From Arenibacter sp. 6A1 (GTDB lineage: Bacteria; Bacteroidota; Bacteroidia; Flavobacteriales; Flavobacteriaceae), in the NCBI RefSeq assembly GCF_012272855.1, contig NZ_JAAXCQ010000011.1, positions 117,478 through 181,477 on the forward strand: a stretch of DNA of 64,000 nt, written 5' to 3'. Shown here one piece after another: positions 25,618 through 33,844 of the stretch. The position numbers and the translations under genes were made by a program. The first letter of the stretch is position 1. Every line of letters starts with the position of its first letter. Below the pieces are notes generated by a model. That model saw only the letters and a list, made by a program, of their open reading frames with translations. It was not told the DNA's origin and ran no database searches.

Positions 25618-27129
25618 CTATTTTTTAATCAGGGGAAGCGGATTTTTAAAATCCATATACATATTGTCTTTTACAGGAGTAAACATTTTAGAACTGGTTA
25701 GTAATTGCACCGGTAGGTGTACGCTAAAATCCTTTTTAGCAGTGCTCCCTGTAATTAAAGAAATGGCCTTCGCCAATAGGGGTTCGTCGGAACTTCCCAG
25801 GACACCCAAATTAGACAAGTCTTCCGAAAGTTCATAATCGGGAAGCAAGCCATTGGTGTAATCCGAAAAACCATCGGCATTTTCATTACGCCCTAACAAG
25901 GGCTGAATGGCCCAAGAGTTTTTAGGGTTTATTTTATCTTCCCTTTCAGGGTCATAAACGTTTCCATTATCATAATCGTCTACAAAGGTTACCGAGAATT
26001 CATTTTTCCCGGTAGTAGCGGTCCCAATATGCACGACCTCTATATAGGGCTCCAAACCATTCATCACCAACTCACTGGCAGAAGCAGTACTTCTTGTGGC
26101 AAGTACATATACTTTATTTAGATTAAGGGTTGTGATAGGGATAGTGCCATCAACTGTATCTGCAAAGTAGCTGGTTAAGTCCTCTTGCTTAAATTGAGAC
26201 TGTAATTTTGTATTGTACCGTGCCTTTAGCAGGGGTTTGTCGGTATAGGTACCATAAATCATACTAGATAATAGGACGGCAGAATTTACGCGGCCACCAG
26301 GGTTATAGCGTAAATCGAGGACCAAATCTGTGATGCCGGCTGCTTTTAATTCATCAAAAGCGGTATTTAATTCCTTGTCGAACTCATTGGTAAAGCTGTT
26401 GTACATGAGGTAGCCTATCTTTTGTCCGCTCACCTCTAATACCTTTGTTAAGAATACCGGGTTTTCTATTAAACCTTCTTCCTTGGTCAAAGTAACTTCC
26501 TTATCAGAATTGCTAACGGTCCTATTGTTAATGTTTCCTATGTTTAAGGTGTAGGTGTCGTTTGTGCCAAACAACAAGTCAATATAATTGTCCCTGTTTA
26601 AGGGAACCCCGTTAACACCGGTAAAAATATCCCCTCTTTTAATATCCTTGGTAGCGGCATTGGAATTGGGAACGATATAGCGCACATAACCAAAAACCTG
26701 ATCCCCATCGCCGTACAGGCTAAGTCCAAATTCTAAACCGTTGCTTTTAGAAATCCCGGAGAAAGATTGGGTCAACTCCTTATAATCCTCGGTGTAAAAA
26801 CTAAATCTGTCGACGGCTGTAGCTTCTCCTACCTTTTGAATATGGTTGTTACAAATATTATAGAAGAATGTCCCTGGGTCTTTTTCCGATTCTAGGTATT
26901 TAATATAGGCGTCATCATTGCTAAAACGGGAATCTGATAAATCAGGAACATCTGCCTGCCAAAAATAATAGGCATTCATGCTTTGCCACATAAAATTTTG
27001 AACCGTAATGTCTATAGTTTCTGGGGTAGGGGGTGTTTTGTCAATAACGACAGGCGTGTCGTCGGGTTTAGAACAACTTGTAAAAAATAAAGTTGCTCCA
27101 AAGCATACTAACAATAAATATTTATTCAT
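25618..27129 (-). CDS. S41 family peptidase, lipoprotein (paralogue 1)
   Basis: 503 residues, colinear with the neighbouring paralogue. Lipoprotein signal (FFTSC then SKPDDTP). Same order: NFMWQSMNAYYFWQ region, PDZ-like segment (NSNAATKDIKRGDIFTGVNG), LDLRYNPGGRV and the nucleophile region ATRSTASASELV (Ser about residue 350), then GKNEFSVTFVDD. The two proteins share long identical stretches (RYNPGG, ASASELVMNGL, GKNEFSVT), pointing to a local tandem duplication. It is divergent from the ECF sigma gene with a 238-base gap, so regulation by that sigma factor is possible but not shown. Confidence 0.87.
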   Translation of the reverse strand: MNKYLLLVCFGATLFFTSCSKPDDTPVVIDKTPPTPETIDITVQNFMWQSMNAYYFWQADVPDLSDSRFSNDDAYIKYLESEKDPGTFFYNICNNHIQKVGEATAVDRFSFYTEDYKELTQSFSGISKSNGLEFGLSLYGDGDQVFGYVRYIVPNSNAATKDIKRGDIFTGVNGVPLNRDNYIDLLFGTNDTYTLNIGNINNRTVSNSDKEVTLTKEEGLIENPVFLTKVLEVSGQKIGYLMYNSFTNEFDKELNTAFDELKAAGITDLVLDLRYNPGGRVNSAVLLSSMIYGTYTDKPLLKARYNTKLQSQFKQEDLTSYFADTVDGTIPITTLNLNKVYVLATRSTASASELVMNGLEPYIEVVHIGTATTGKNEFSVTFVDDYDNGNVYDPEREDKINPKNSWAIQPLLGRNENADGFSDYTNGLLPDYELSEDLSNLGVLGSSDEPLLAKAISLITGSTAKKDFSVHLPVQLLTSSKMFTPVKDNMYMDFKNPLPLIKK

Positions 27130-27367
27130 AGATTAAATTAATTTAGAAAGGGTATTCTTATACGATTACAATAATTATTCCATATTTGGCTATGGATAAC
27201 GATTAGGGAACATTCTGTAGTTACATACGAATACAAGAACCAAATGGTTTCCTTCTCGCTAAATTAGTTACATTAAAAAGAAATAAAAATATATTGTAAC
27301 AAAAATCTTTGTTCTTCGTCTTTCTATTGTGGGCCTAGAAGATGGTATGCTAAACAATTAAAACCCA

Positions 27368-27877
27368 ATGCAACAATCGGATTTTTTACATGTGGTGATG
27401 CCTTTTAAGGATAAGCTTTTTAGGCTGGCAAAACGACTTTTGGTGTCCAAGGAAGAGGCTGAAGATGCCACGCAGGAGGTTTTGTTGAAATTATGGTCTA
27501 AAAATAAACTAATGGACAGCTATAACAATGTTGAAGCCTATGCCATGATGATGACCAAGAATTTTTGTTTAGACCGCCTAAAATCCAAACAGGCAAGCCA
27601 TTTGAAATTAGTACATACTAATTATGAGGACAATAATATTTCGCTTCAACGGCAAATGGAAGTTGGCGATAGCTTGGCGTGGATAGAAAAAATCATGGAC
27701 GATTTGCCCGATCAGCAGAAATTGGTATTACAATTGCGTGATGTAGAACAGTACGAGTACGAAGAGATATCCGATTTGTTAGAAATGAAACCGGTAGCGG
27801 TTCGGGTAGCATTGTCCAGAGCTAGAAAAACAGTAAGAGAAAAATTAATGCAAAAACATAAACATGGAATTGTATAA
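27368..27877 (+). CDS. RNA polymerase sigma factor, ECF type
   Basis: 169 residues. Sigma region 2 with EAEDATQEVLLKLW and AYAMMMTKNFCLDRLKSK; region 4 with LPDQQKLVLQLRDVEQYEYEEISDLL and a helix-turn-helix VAVRVALSRARKTVREKL. Region 3 is absent, as in the ECF group. Its stop overlaps the next gene by 14 bases, a typical sigma/anti-sigma arrangement. The target promoters are unknown; autoregulation of the five-gene operon is the usual pattern for ECF factors. Confidence 0.92.
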   Translation: MQQSDFLHVVMPFKDKLFRLAKRLLVSKEEAEDATQEVLLKLWSKNKLMDSYNNVEAYAMMMTKNFCLDRLKSKQASHLKLVHTNYEDNNISLQRQMEVGDSLAWIEKIMDDLPDQQKLVLQLRDVEQYEYEEISDLLEMKPVAVRVALSRARKTVREKLMQKHKHGIV

Positions 27878-28292
27878 TATAGAAAAACTATTGCAAAAGT
27901 ATTTTGAAGCGACTACAACAGTAGCCGAAGAAGAAATGTTGCGGAACTTTTTTTTACAGGAAAACGTTCCTGAGCATTTGCAGCAATATGCTCCGATGTT
28001 CCAATATTTTTCTGTGGAAAAAGAAGAGCGGTTTACAAAGGAGCTTCCTTTAAAACCAAAAAGGAAGTTTCCGAAATGGGTTTCCGTGGCTGCCGTAGCA
28101 GTGTTACTAGTCGGAATATATTTTACGGTCCCTATGACGACAGACCTAGAAAGCGAATATACGCAAGAAGAAATAGCCTCGGCCCAAGAAGCCTTTAAGC
28201 TGTTGGCATACAACTTTAATAAGGGAACAAAACAATTAGGCTACTTGGAAGAGTTTCAAAAAACAACCGATAAATTTTTAATTAAAGAATAA
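27864..28292 (+). CDS. Probable anti-sigma factor, single membrane span
   Basis: 142 residues: a cytoplasmic helical part (about 1-66; NIEKLLQKYFEATTTVAEEEMLRNFF), one transmembrane helix (about 70-88; WVSVAAVAVLLVGIYFTV) and a short periplasmic tail (about 55 residues). No zinc-binding HxxxCxxC, so it is not a ZAS-type anti-sigma, but topology, size and overlap with the sigma gene fit an anti-sigma role. The conserved LLQKYFEATTTVAEE opening is common in flavobacterial proteins placed after ECF sigma genes. Four bases before the first DUF4252 gene. Confidence 0.72.
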   Translation: MELYNIEKLLQKYFEATTTVAEEEMLRNFFLQENVPEHLQQYAPMFQYFSVEKEERFTKELPLKPKRKFPKWVSVAAVAVLLVGIYFTVPMTTDLESEYTQEEIASAQEAFKLLAYNFNKGTKQLGYLEEFQKTTDKFLIKE

Positions 28293-28296
28293 GACG

Positions 28297-28869
28297 ATGA
28301 AAAAACAGCTTGTATTTTTAATGTTATTACTAGTCCCTGGATATATCTTTTGTCAAGATATATTTGATAAATACGAGGACAATAATGATGTGACCTTTGT
28401 AGTAATGCAGCCGAAAATGTTTCAAATGCTCGGAAAAATGAGCATTAGTACAGAAGATCCAGAAGCACAAGAGTTTTTTGCCCTGGTAAACTCTATCACT
28501 AGCTTTAAGGTAATTACGACAGAAAGTGCCGCTATTGCAAAAGATATAGATTCTTGGGTAACTAAACGATTGGGTAATTCTTCCTATGAAGAGTTAATGA
28601 GAGTACGCGATGGCGCATCGAACGTAAAGTTCTATGTGAAAGAAGGGAAAGATAAAGACCATGTAAAGGAATTATTAATGTTCGTTACAGGCTTAAAAGA
28701 TAGGGAAGAACTAAAAGACCTGGATATGAACGGCAGAAAGGTAGAGACTGTTCTATTGTCTTTAACGGGCGATATAGATCTTAGAAAAATTGCCACTCTT
28801 ACCGATAAAATGGACCTTCCAGGAGGAAAGCAACTTGGCAAAGCAGCAGATAAAAAGCAACGGCAATAA
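28297..28869 (+). CDS. DUF4252 protein 1, secreted
   Basis: 190 residues with a signal peptide (MKKQLVFLMLLLVPGYIFCQ, cut after CQ). Mature start DIFDKYEDNNDVTFVVMQPKM (split: DIFDKYEDN, TFVVMQPKM) and the family blocks FYVKEGKDKDHVKELLMFV and VETVLLSLTGDIDLRKI. No catalytic motif. Paralogous to the next two genes. Function of DUF4252 is not known; the operon with ECF sigma and anti-sigma suggests an envelope role. Confidence 0.8.
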   Translation: MKKQLVFLMLLLVPGYIFCQDIFDKYEDNNDVTFVVMQPKMFQMLGKMSISTEDPEAQEFFALVNSITSFKVITTESAAIAKDIDSWVTKRLGNSSYEELMRVRDGASNVKFYVKEGKDKDHVKELLMFVTGLKDREELKDLDMNGRKVETVLLSLTGDIDLRKIATLTDKMDLPGGKQLGKAADKKQRQ

Positions 28870-29007
28870 ATAGAATGTATAGGTGAAATTTATTATAAAC
28901 ATCCTATTATTCGCATAAATTATCATAGAACCATTCCTAAAACTTAGTTTAGCAGTGGTGCTAATAAAAACTAACAACCTTAAATAATAAATAAAATAAT
29001 AACCAAG

Positions 29008-29550
29008 ATGAAAAAAAATATTCTAATAGCTTTCGTGGCCATGTTGCCTTTTGTTGGTATTTCACAATCCATGTTCGATAAGTATGAAGATTCGGATAAA
29101 GTAAGTGCAGTAGTGATCAATTCTAGTATGTTAAAATTGTTGAGCAATATTAATGTTGAGGTAAATGACAAGGAAGCACAAGACTATATGGACATTGTCA
29201 AAAGCTTAAAAAACCTAAAGGTTTTTGTTACTCAGGATAAAAAAATATCCGAAGATATGATGCTAACCATTGGAAAATATTTAAAGACAACTTCTTTGGA
29301 AGAATTGGTAAAGGTTAAGGATAAAGATGCCAATGTAACTATCTATGTGAAGGAAGGAAAGGACGAAGACCATGTGAGTGAATTGCTGATGTTTGTCAAC
29401 GGGTTGGATAAGATAAGTTTAGAAGAAGGGATGCCAAAAATTGAAACGGTATTGCTTTCTCTAACGGGGGATATTGATCTTAATAAAATAGGTTCCCTGA
29501 CACAACAAATGAATTTGCCGAAAGAACTAAATAAGGCATCAAGGAAATAG
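29008..29550 (+). CDS. DUF4252 protein 2, secreted
   Basis: 180 residues. Signal peptide ends GISQ; mature chain begins SMFDKYEDSDKVSAVVINSSM (split: MFDKYEDSDK, SAVVINSSM). Shares with its neighbour the blocks YVKEGKDEDHVSELLMFVNGL and IETVLLSLTGDIDLNKI. A 138-base gap precedes it, large enough for an internal promoter. Probably a tandem duplicate of the 28297 gene. Confidence 0.8.
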   Translation: MKKNILIAFVAMLPFVGISQSMFDKYEDSDKVSAVVINSSMLKLLSNINVEVNDKEAQDYMDIVKSLKNLKVFVTQDKKISEDMMLTIGKYLKTTSLEELVKVKDKDANVTIYVKEGKDEDHVSELLMFVNGLDKISLEEGMPKIETVLLSLTGDIDLNKIGSLTQQMNLPKELNKASRK

Positions 29551-29639
29551 TGTTGGGCGATATTTTAATGCCCTAGCCTATGTTAATGATATGAAGCAAA
29601 GGCCGATTCGTATAAAAGGACACCTCTTAAAAAAAGAAG

Positions 29640-30194
29640 ATGATACAAAAATTCAATAAACTCATGCTGGTTTGGCTGTTGGTGCTACTGCTATTTTCTT
29701 GTAATTCTTCGCCCAGTTTGCAGGAGTACTATGTGAACAATGCGGAAAATCCTAATTTTATCGCTTTAGATCTGCCTGTAAGCTTGCTTAATTTGGAAAA
29801 TGTCAATTTAACGTCGGCACAAAAGGAAGCACTGAATTCTTTGAAAAAATTAAATGTGTTGGCGTTTAGAAAAACTTCCGATAATGATATAGCTTATAAA
29901 GAAGAGAAAGAAAAAGTAAGTGCTATTTTAAAGGACAAGCATTTTATAGAGCTCATGAAATTAAATTCAGGATTTGGCAAAGGGGTCATAAAATATATAG
30001 GTGATGACGATGCCATTGATGAGGTGATTATTTATGCCGATAGACAAGATAAAGGTTTTGCCTTGGTACGGGTTTTGGGAAGTGATATGAATCCTGCTAA
30101 TTTGATGCAGCTTTTGCAAGCTTTGGAAAAGTCTAATTATAAAGGTGAAGGATTAGAAGGGATACAGAAACTTTTAACAGAGGCGCTGGATTGA
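29640..30194 (+). CDS. DUF4252 protein 3, lipoprotein
   Basis: 184 residues, the most diverged of the three. Lipoprotein signal (LLFSC, cysteine about residue 21) in place of the type I signal of its paralogues. Recognisable family features are FIALDLPVSLLNLENVNLT, a VIIYADRQDKGFALVRVLG segment where the paralogues have YVKEGKD, and a leucine-rich end. The difference in anchoring suggests different partners or location. Last gene of the sigma operon; no clear terminator, but a type II palindromic repeat starts 25 bases after the stop. Confidence 0.72.
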   Translation: MIQKFNKLMLVWLLVLLLFSCNSSPSLQEYYVNNAENPNFIALDLPVSLLNLENVNLTSAQKEALNSLKKLNVLAFRKTSDNDIAYKEEKEKVSAILKDKHFIELMKLNSGFGKGVIKYIGDDDAIDEVIIYADRQDKGFALVRVLGSDMNPANLMQLLQALEKSNYKGEGLEGIQKLLTEALD

Positions 30195-30218
30195 TCTTGC
30201 GGATAATAGGTGTTTTTT

Positions 30219-30298
30219 GCGTTAGGGACCGCGGCGGCATCCCCGTAGCAACGCAAGGGATATAGCCAAGTGCCCGCCCGACGAAGGAGGGAACGCCC
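30219..30298 (+). repeat. Intergenic palindromic repeat, type II, copy 1
   Basis: About 80 bp: GCGTTAGGGACCGC, GGCGGCATCCCC, GCAAGGGATATAGC, GCCCGCCCGACGAAGG, GGGAACGCCC. Closely related to 47366-47447. It fills much of the 312-base gap between the DUF4252 gene and convergent purB; the rest of that gap holds only the purB terminator. Confidence 0.82.
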
Positions 30299-30456
30299 AA
30301 AATTTTCTCAGAAGGGCTATAGGAAATTGGAATAAACCCGACCTAATGACTACTCTGGAAATTTTTTGACTTTATTGTTGAATACGCTTACTATACATGG
30401 AAACACCCTTAAAAATTTGGGGAGTAATTGTTTGAGAGGCCGAAAAATAAAGATAT

Positions 30457-30484
30457 AAAAAAACCACCGAAAGGTGGTTTTTTT
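30457..30484 (-). terminator. Terminator of purB
   Basis: AAAAAACCACC / GGTGGTTTTTT around loop GAAA, with T-runs on both strands. Lies just past the purB stop. Confidence 0.85.
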
Positions 30485-30506
30485 GTCTGCATATGTGAAT
30501 AATGAA

Positions 30507-31850
30507 TTATATCCCTGTATAGTTGCTAGGGGTAATAACCTTTAATTCGGCTTTTATTTCATCCGAAACCGCTAGGGTGTCTATAAAATTAGCTATAGAT
30601 GTTTGCGTAATTTTTTCGTTGGTACGAGTCAATCCTTTCAGTGCCTCGTACGGATCTGGGTAGCTTTCACGTCTTAAGATGGTCTGAATAGCCTCGGCAA
30701 CTACAGCCCAGTTATTTTCTAAATCTTCCTGGAATTTGTCATTGTTCAATAACAATTTGTCCAGTCCCTTTAAGGTCGATTGAAATGCAATTAAGGTGTG
30801 TCCGAAAGGAACACCTACGTTTCTAAGAACGGTACTGTCCGTTAAATCTCTTTGTAATCTAGAAACAGGAAGCTTTGCTGACAGATGCTCGAAAATAGCA
30901 TTCGCAATCCCTAAGTTTCCTTCAGAATTTTCAAAATCGATAGGGTTTACCTTGTGTGGCATGGCAGAGGAACCGACTTCTCCTGCTTTAATTTTTTGTT
31001 TGAAATAATCCATAGAAACATAGGTCCAGAAATCTCGGTCTAAATCTATGACGATGGTATTGATACGTTTTAGGCAATCGAAAAGGGCCGCCATATGATC
31101 GTAGTGTTCTATTTGGGTCGTTGGGAAAGAATGGTGCAAGCCCAATTTTTCCTGAACAAATTTCTGTCCGAAAGCCTTCCAGTCAATACTTGGATAAGCA
31201 ACCTTGTGAGCGTTGAAATTTCCTGTGGCACCACCAAATTTAGCCGCATTTGGAATTTCTTCAAGAAAGTTAAACTGTTCTTTTAAACGAACAGCAAACA
31301 CTTCAATCTCTTTCCCTAAACGGGTAGGAGATGCAGGCTGTCCGTGTGTACGGGCCAACATAGGGATAGCTTCCCATTCCTTTGCCAAAGATTCTACCTT
31401 GTTCAATACCTCTAAGTAAAGCGGTGCGTACACCTCGTTAACGGCTTCTTTAATAGAAAGCGGAATAGCAGTATTGTTGATATCCTGAGAGGTAAGTCCA
31501 AAATGAATGAATTCTTTGTGGGCTTGTAAACCTAAGGCATCAAATTTCTTTTTGATAAAATACTCAACGGCTTTTACATCGTGATTGGTTACTTTTTCAA
31601 TTTCTTTGATAGCAAGGGCATCTTCAGAACTAAAGTTCTCATAAATATCCCTTAAAGCTCCAAATTTTGAAGTATCAAAATCAGAAAGTTGTGGAAGTGG
31701 AATTTCGCAAAGAGCGATAAAATATTCTATCTCAACTAAAACCCTGTATTTTATAAGGGCCTCCTCTGAAAAGAAAGGCGCTAAAGATTCTGCTTTATTT
31801 CTATATCTGCCATCTATAGGTGAAATGGCGTTTAACTTGTTTAATGACAT
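30507..31850 (-). CDS. purB: Adenylosuccinate lyase
   Basis: 447 residues from ATG 31850, which gives the standard MSLNKLNAISPIDGRY opening; a further 15 in-frame codons upstream lack homology and are not used. Fumarase/aspartase superfamily signature GSSAMPHKVNPIDFEN near residue 290 contains the catalytic serine; HFGLTSQDINNTA and ARTHGQPASPTRLGKE are the other two conserved regions. It catalyses two steps of purine synthesis (SAICAR to AICAR; adenylosuccinate to AMP), each releasing fumarate. 3' terminator present. Confidence 0.95.
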   Translation of the reverse strand: MSLNKLNAISPIDGRYRNKAESLAPFFSEEALIKYRVLVEIEYFIALCEIPLPQLSDFDTSKFGALRDIYENFSSEDALAIKEIEKVTNHDVKAVEYFIKKKFDALGLQAHKEFIHFGLTSQDINNTAIPLSIKEAVNEVYAPLYLEVLNKVESLAKEWEAIPMLARTHGQPASPTRLGKEIEVFAVRLKEQFNFLEEIPNAAKFGGATGNFNAHKVAYPSIDWKAFGQKFVQEKLGLHHSFPTTQIEHYDHMAALFDCLKRINTIVIDLDRDFWTYVSMDYFKQKIKAGEVGSSAMPHKVNPIDFENSEGNLGIANAIFEHLSAKLPVSRLQRDLTDSTVLRNVGVPFGHTLIAFQSTLKGLDKLLLNNDKFQEDLENNWAVVAEAIQTILRRESYPDPYEALKGLTRTNEKITQTSIANFIDTLAVSDEIKAELKVITPSNYTGI

Positions 31851-32066
31851 GGTATGAGAAATTGAATGATTTTTGAAAAGCGCAAAGATAATCATAACTT
31901 CAGGAGTTTAAAAGTTAAGCTATAGAATGTTTAGGGTTTTTATGTTAGGAATTTTGCGGTTTGTTCAACCAAAGTTTTAGTAAGCGATAAATTATGAGTT
32001 TTCTTGGGAGAAGTAGTTGTTATTCAGCTTTTTTGTGACGGCTTTAAAGGGTGCTTCTATATATTA

Positions 32067-32627
32067 TCAGGAGATTTTAGCCAAAGTTTGTCTTGCCCTT
32101 GCTTTATAAGCGGCACTGCCCCGATGATAGTTTTGTTCCAGTACCAATTTGAGTTCCGGATGGATCCATTTAAATTTTTGTCCTAAAAGCAGTAGGCCGG
32201 TCATGCTATAAGCTTTTGCAGCCACCTTGTGCTCACCAATCAGCCAATCGAAACATGTTTTGGTAATTTGTTCTAGATCTTCCTCGGTGATGGCGTTTTG
32301 GGTAGCTGTACTTTTATCAATAAAATAAGATTTGGTTAAGTATTCACAGATCTTTGCCAATGGCCTTATAGAAGCTTCTTGGCGTACCAATCCTATATTG
32401 GTAGTGAAAACATTAAGATGGGGCAACATTGAATCTAAGCGCTCTTTGGCGACAAATTCTAGGACCCAACATGCCTTGCAAGAGATGGGGGCATCATCCT
32501 GGAATGCGATTTTTAAAAGAGAAGAAATGAGTTGTGGGTCTTCTTGGACTACTGCGGCTAGGTTTCTTCGATCCCATATAGAATGGCTTACTTGGTGAAG
32601 GAGGTGATAAAGCTCTGAAGGCGTCAT
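32067..32627 (-). CDS. HEAT-like helical repeat protein
   Basis: 186 residues, almost all helical, with repeats of the HEAT/armadillo kind (ISSLLKIAFQDDAPISCKACWVLEFVAKE ... IRPLAKICEYLTKSY ... FDWLIGEHKVAAKAYSMTGLLLLGQ). No enzyme motif, no signal. It lies upstream of purB on the same strand with a 216-base gap. I recall relatives of this protein labelled adenylosuccinate lyase, apparently from gene order only; the sequence has none of the lyase motifs. Function unknown, probably protein binding. Confidence 0.7.
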   Translation of the reverse strand: MTPSELYHLLHQVSHSIWDRRNLAAVVQEDPQLISSLLKIAFQDDAPISCKACWVLEFVAKERLDSMLPHLNVFTTNIGLVRQEASIRPLAKICEYLTKSYFIDKSTATQNAITEEDLEQITKTCFDWLIGEHKVAAKAYSMTGLLLLGQKFKWIHPELKLVLEQNYHRGSAAYKARARQTLAKIS

Positions 32628-32662
32628 AAAAAAAGCTATTTTTAAAAAATAAAAGGAATTAC

Positions 32663-33136
32663 ATGAAATATATGAAAAAAATGGCTTGGGGTTTATTGAT
32701 CGTTTTTGTGTTGATACAGTTTTATAGACCGTCCAAAAATATCGCAGAATCGGATACTATGGATAGTTTTATGACAGAAACGAATCCTTCCAAGGAGCTT
32801 AAAATAATTTTAAAGCAAGCTTGTTTCGATTGCCACAGTAATAATACGGTATATCCGTGGTACAACAATATAGCTCCAATATCCTTTTGGTTGGATGCCC
32901 ATATCAAAGACGGGAAAAAACACCTTAATTTCTCTGAATGGGAAAATTATTCTGTCAAGAAAAAGGATCATAAAATGGAGGAGTTAGAAGAAATGATCAG
33001 GGAAGGCGCAATGCCGCTTAAGGAATACACTTGGACACATAAGGAGGCTAAATTGACTCCCGATCAAAAACAGGCGATATTAGATTGGGCCGACCATACT
33101 AGAGCGCTCTATCAATTAGGTCCGAAACCAGAGTAG
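32663..33136 (+). CDS. Haem-binding domain protein (Haem_bd family)
   Basis: 157 residues. N-terminal signal/anchor (about 6-20), then a c-type haem site CFDCH (about residues 53-57) followed by SNNTVYPWYNNIAP, the hallmark of the Haem_bd family. The protein would be exported and haem-loaded in the periplasm, with a Met in the KMEELEEMIREGAMPL segment as a possible second ligand. Its 3' end overlaps the convergent sirtuin gene by 38 bases. Confidence 0.83.
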   Translation: MKYMKKMAWGLLIVFVLIQFYRPSKNIAESDTMDSFMTETNPSKELKIILKQACFDCHSNNTVYPWYNNIAPISFWLDAHIKDGKKHLNFSEWENYSVKKKDHKMEELEEMIREGAMPLKEYTWTHKEAKLTPDQKQAILDWADHTRALYQLGPKPE

Positions 33137-33791
33137 GGACCTTGTCAACGGCACTACCTTGTAAAATCCTTAAATTATTAAAGTCCGATGCCTTTATATT
33201 GGGCTTGGGATCTATGAAGTAAATGGGGCTGTCTAATGGCGCATAATGGACCAGGCTAGCGGCAGGGTATACTTGCATGGAAGTGCCAATGATAATTATA
33301 ATATTGGCCATGCTAGTGGTTTCTGCAGCTTTTGGCAATAAGGGGACATCTTCTCCAAACCATACGATATGCGGCCTCAATTGACTGCCGTCCGAGGCAA
33401 TATCCCCAATTTTTATATCGGATTTCCAATCGATGATCGCGTTTGGGTTTTTAACACTCCTGGCCTTTAGCAATTCGCCGTGTAGGTGGATAACATTGGA
33501 GCTCCCCGCGCGTTCGTGTAAATCGTCTACGTTTTGGGTGATGATATCTACTCGATAATGTTCTTCTAAGGCCGATAGGGCTTTATGGGCGGCATTGGGG
33601 AAAACGGTAGACAGCTGCCTTCTGCGTTCATTGTAGAATTCCAGGACCAGATGTGGGTTTTGGGCAAATCCCTGCGGAGTAGCTACCTCCATTACATCGT
33701 GTCCTTCCCATAATCCATCGGCATCCCGAAAGGTATTTATGCCACTTTCTGCGCTGACCCCCGCCCCGGTTAATACCACTATTTTTTTCAT
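33099..33791 (-). CDS. Sirtuin-type NAD-dependent deacylase lacking zinc cysteines
   Basis: 230 residues of the CobB/SIRT5 type. NAD site GAGVSAESGINTFRDADGLWE (split: GAGVSAESGI, FRDADGLWE), TQNVDDLHERAG, catalytic His in HLHGEL, and the class III Tyr/Arg pair in FYNERRRQL, which in this class favours succinyl, malonyl or similar acyl-lysines. The whole protein has no cysteine: the CxxC...CxxC zinc ribbon between HGEL and LRPHIVWFGE is replaced by KNPNAIIDW...DIASDG. The segment length is kept, so the structural lobe probably remains without metal. Start ATG 33791. Confidence 0.88.
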   Translation of the reverse strand: MKKIVVLTGAGVSAESGINTFRDADGLWEGHDVMEVATPQGFAQNPHLVLEFYNERRRQLSTVFPNAAHKALSALEEHYRVDIITQNVDDLHERAGSSNVIHLHGELLKARSVKNPNAIIDWKSDIKIGDIASDGSQLRPHIVWFGEDVPLLPKAAETTSMANIIIIIGTSMQVYPAASLVHYAPLDSPIYFIDPKPNIKASDFNNLRILQGSAVDKVPTLVSDLIDRAL

Positions 33792-33844
33792 TTGGAAGAA
33801 ATAAGATATTTTTGATAAAAATAACCCTTTTCTATTGTTTGACT

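Noticed and set aside
30219..30298. Type II repeat as a tRNA or small RNA gene
   Set aside because: No tRNA arms or CCA end, and the same sequence recurs at 47366, so it is a repeat.
32067..32627. Naming the HEAT-like protein adenylosuccinate lyase
   Set aside because: No lyase signature; the genuine purB is next to it.
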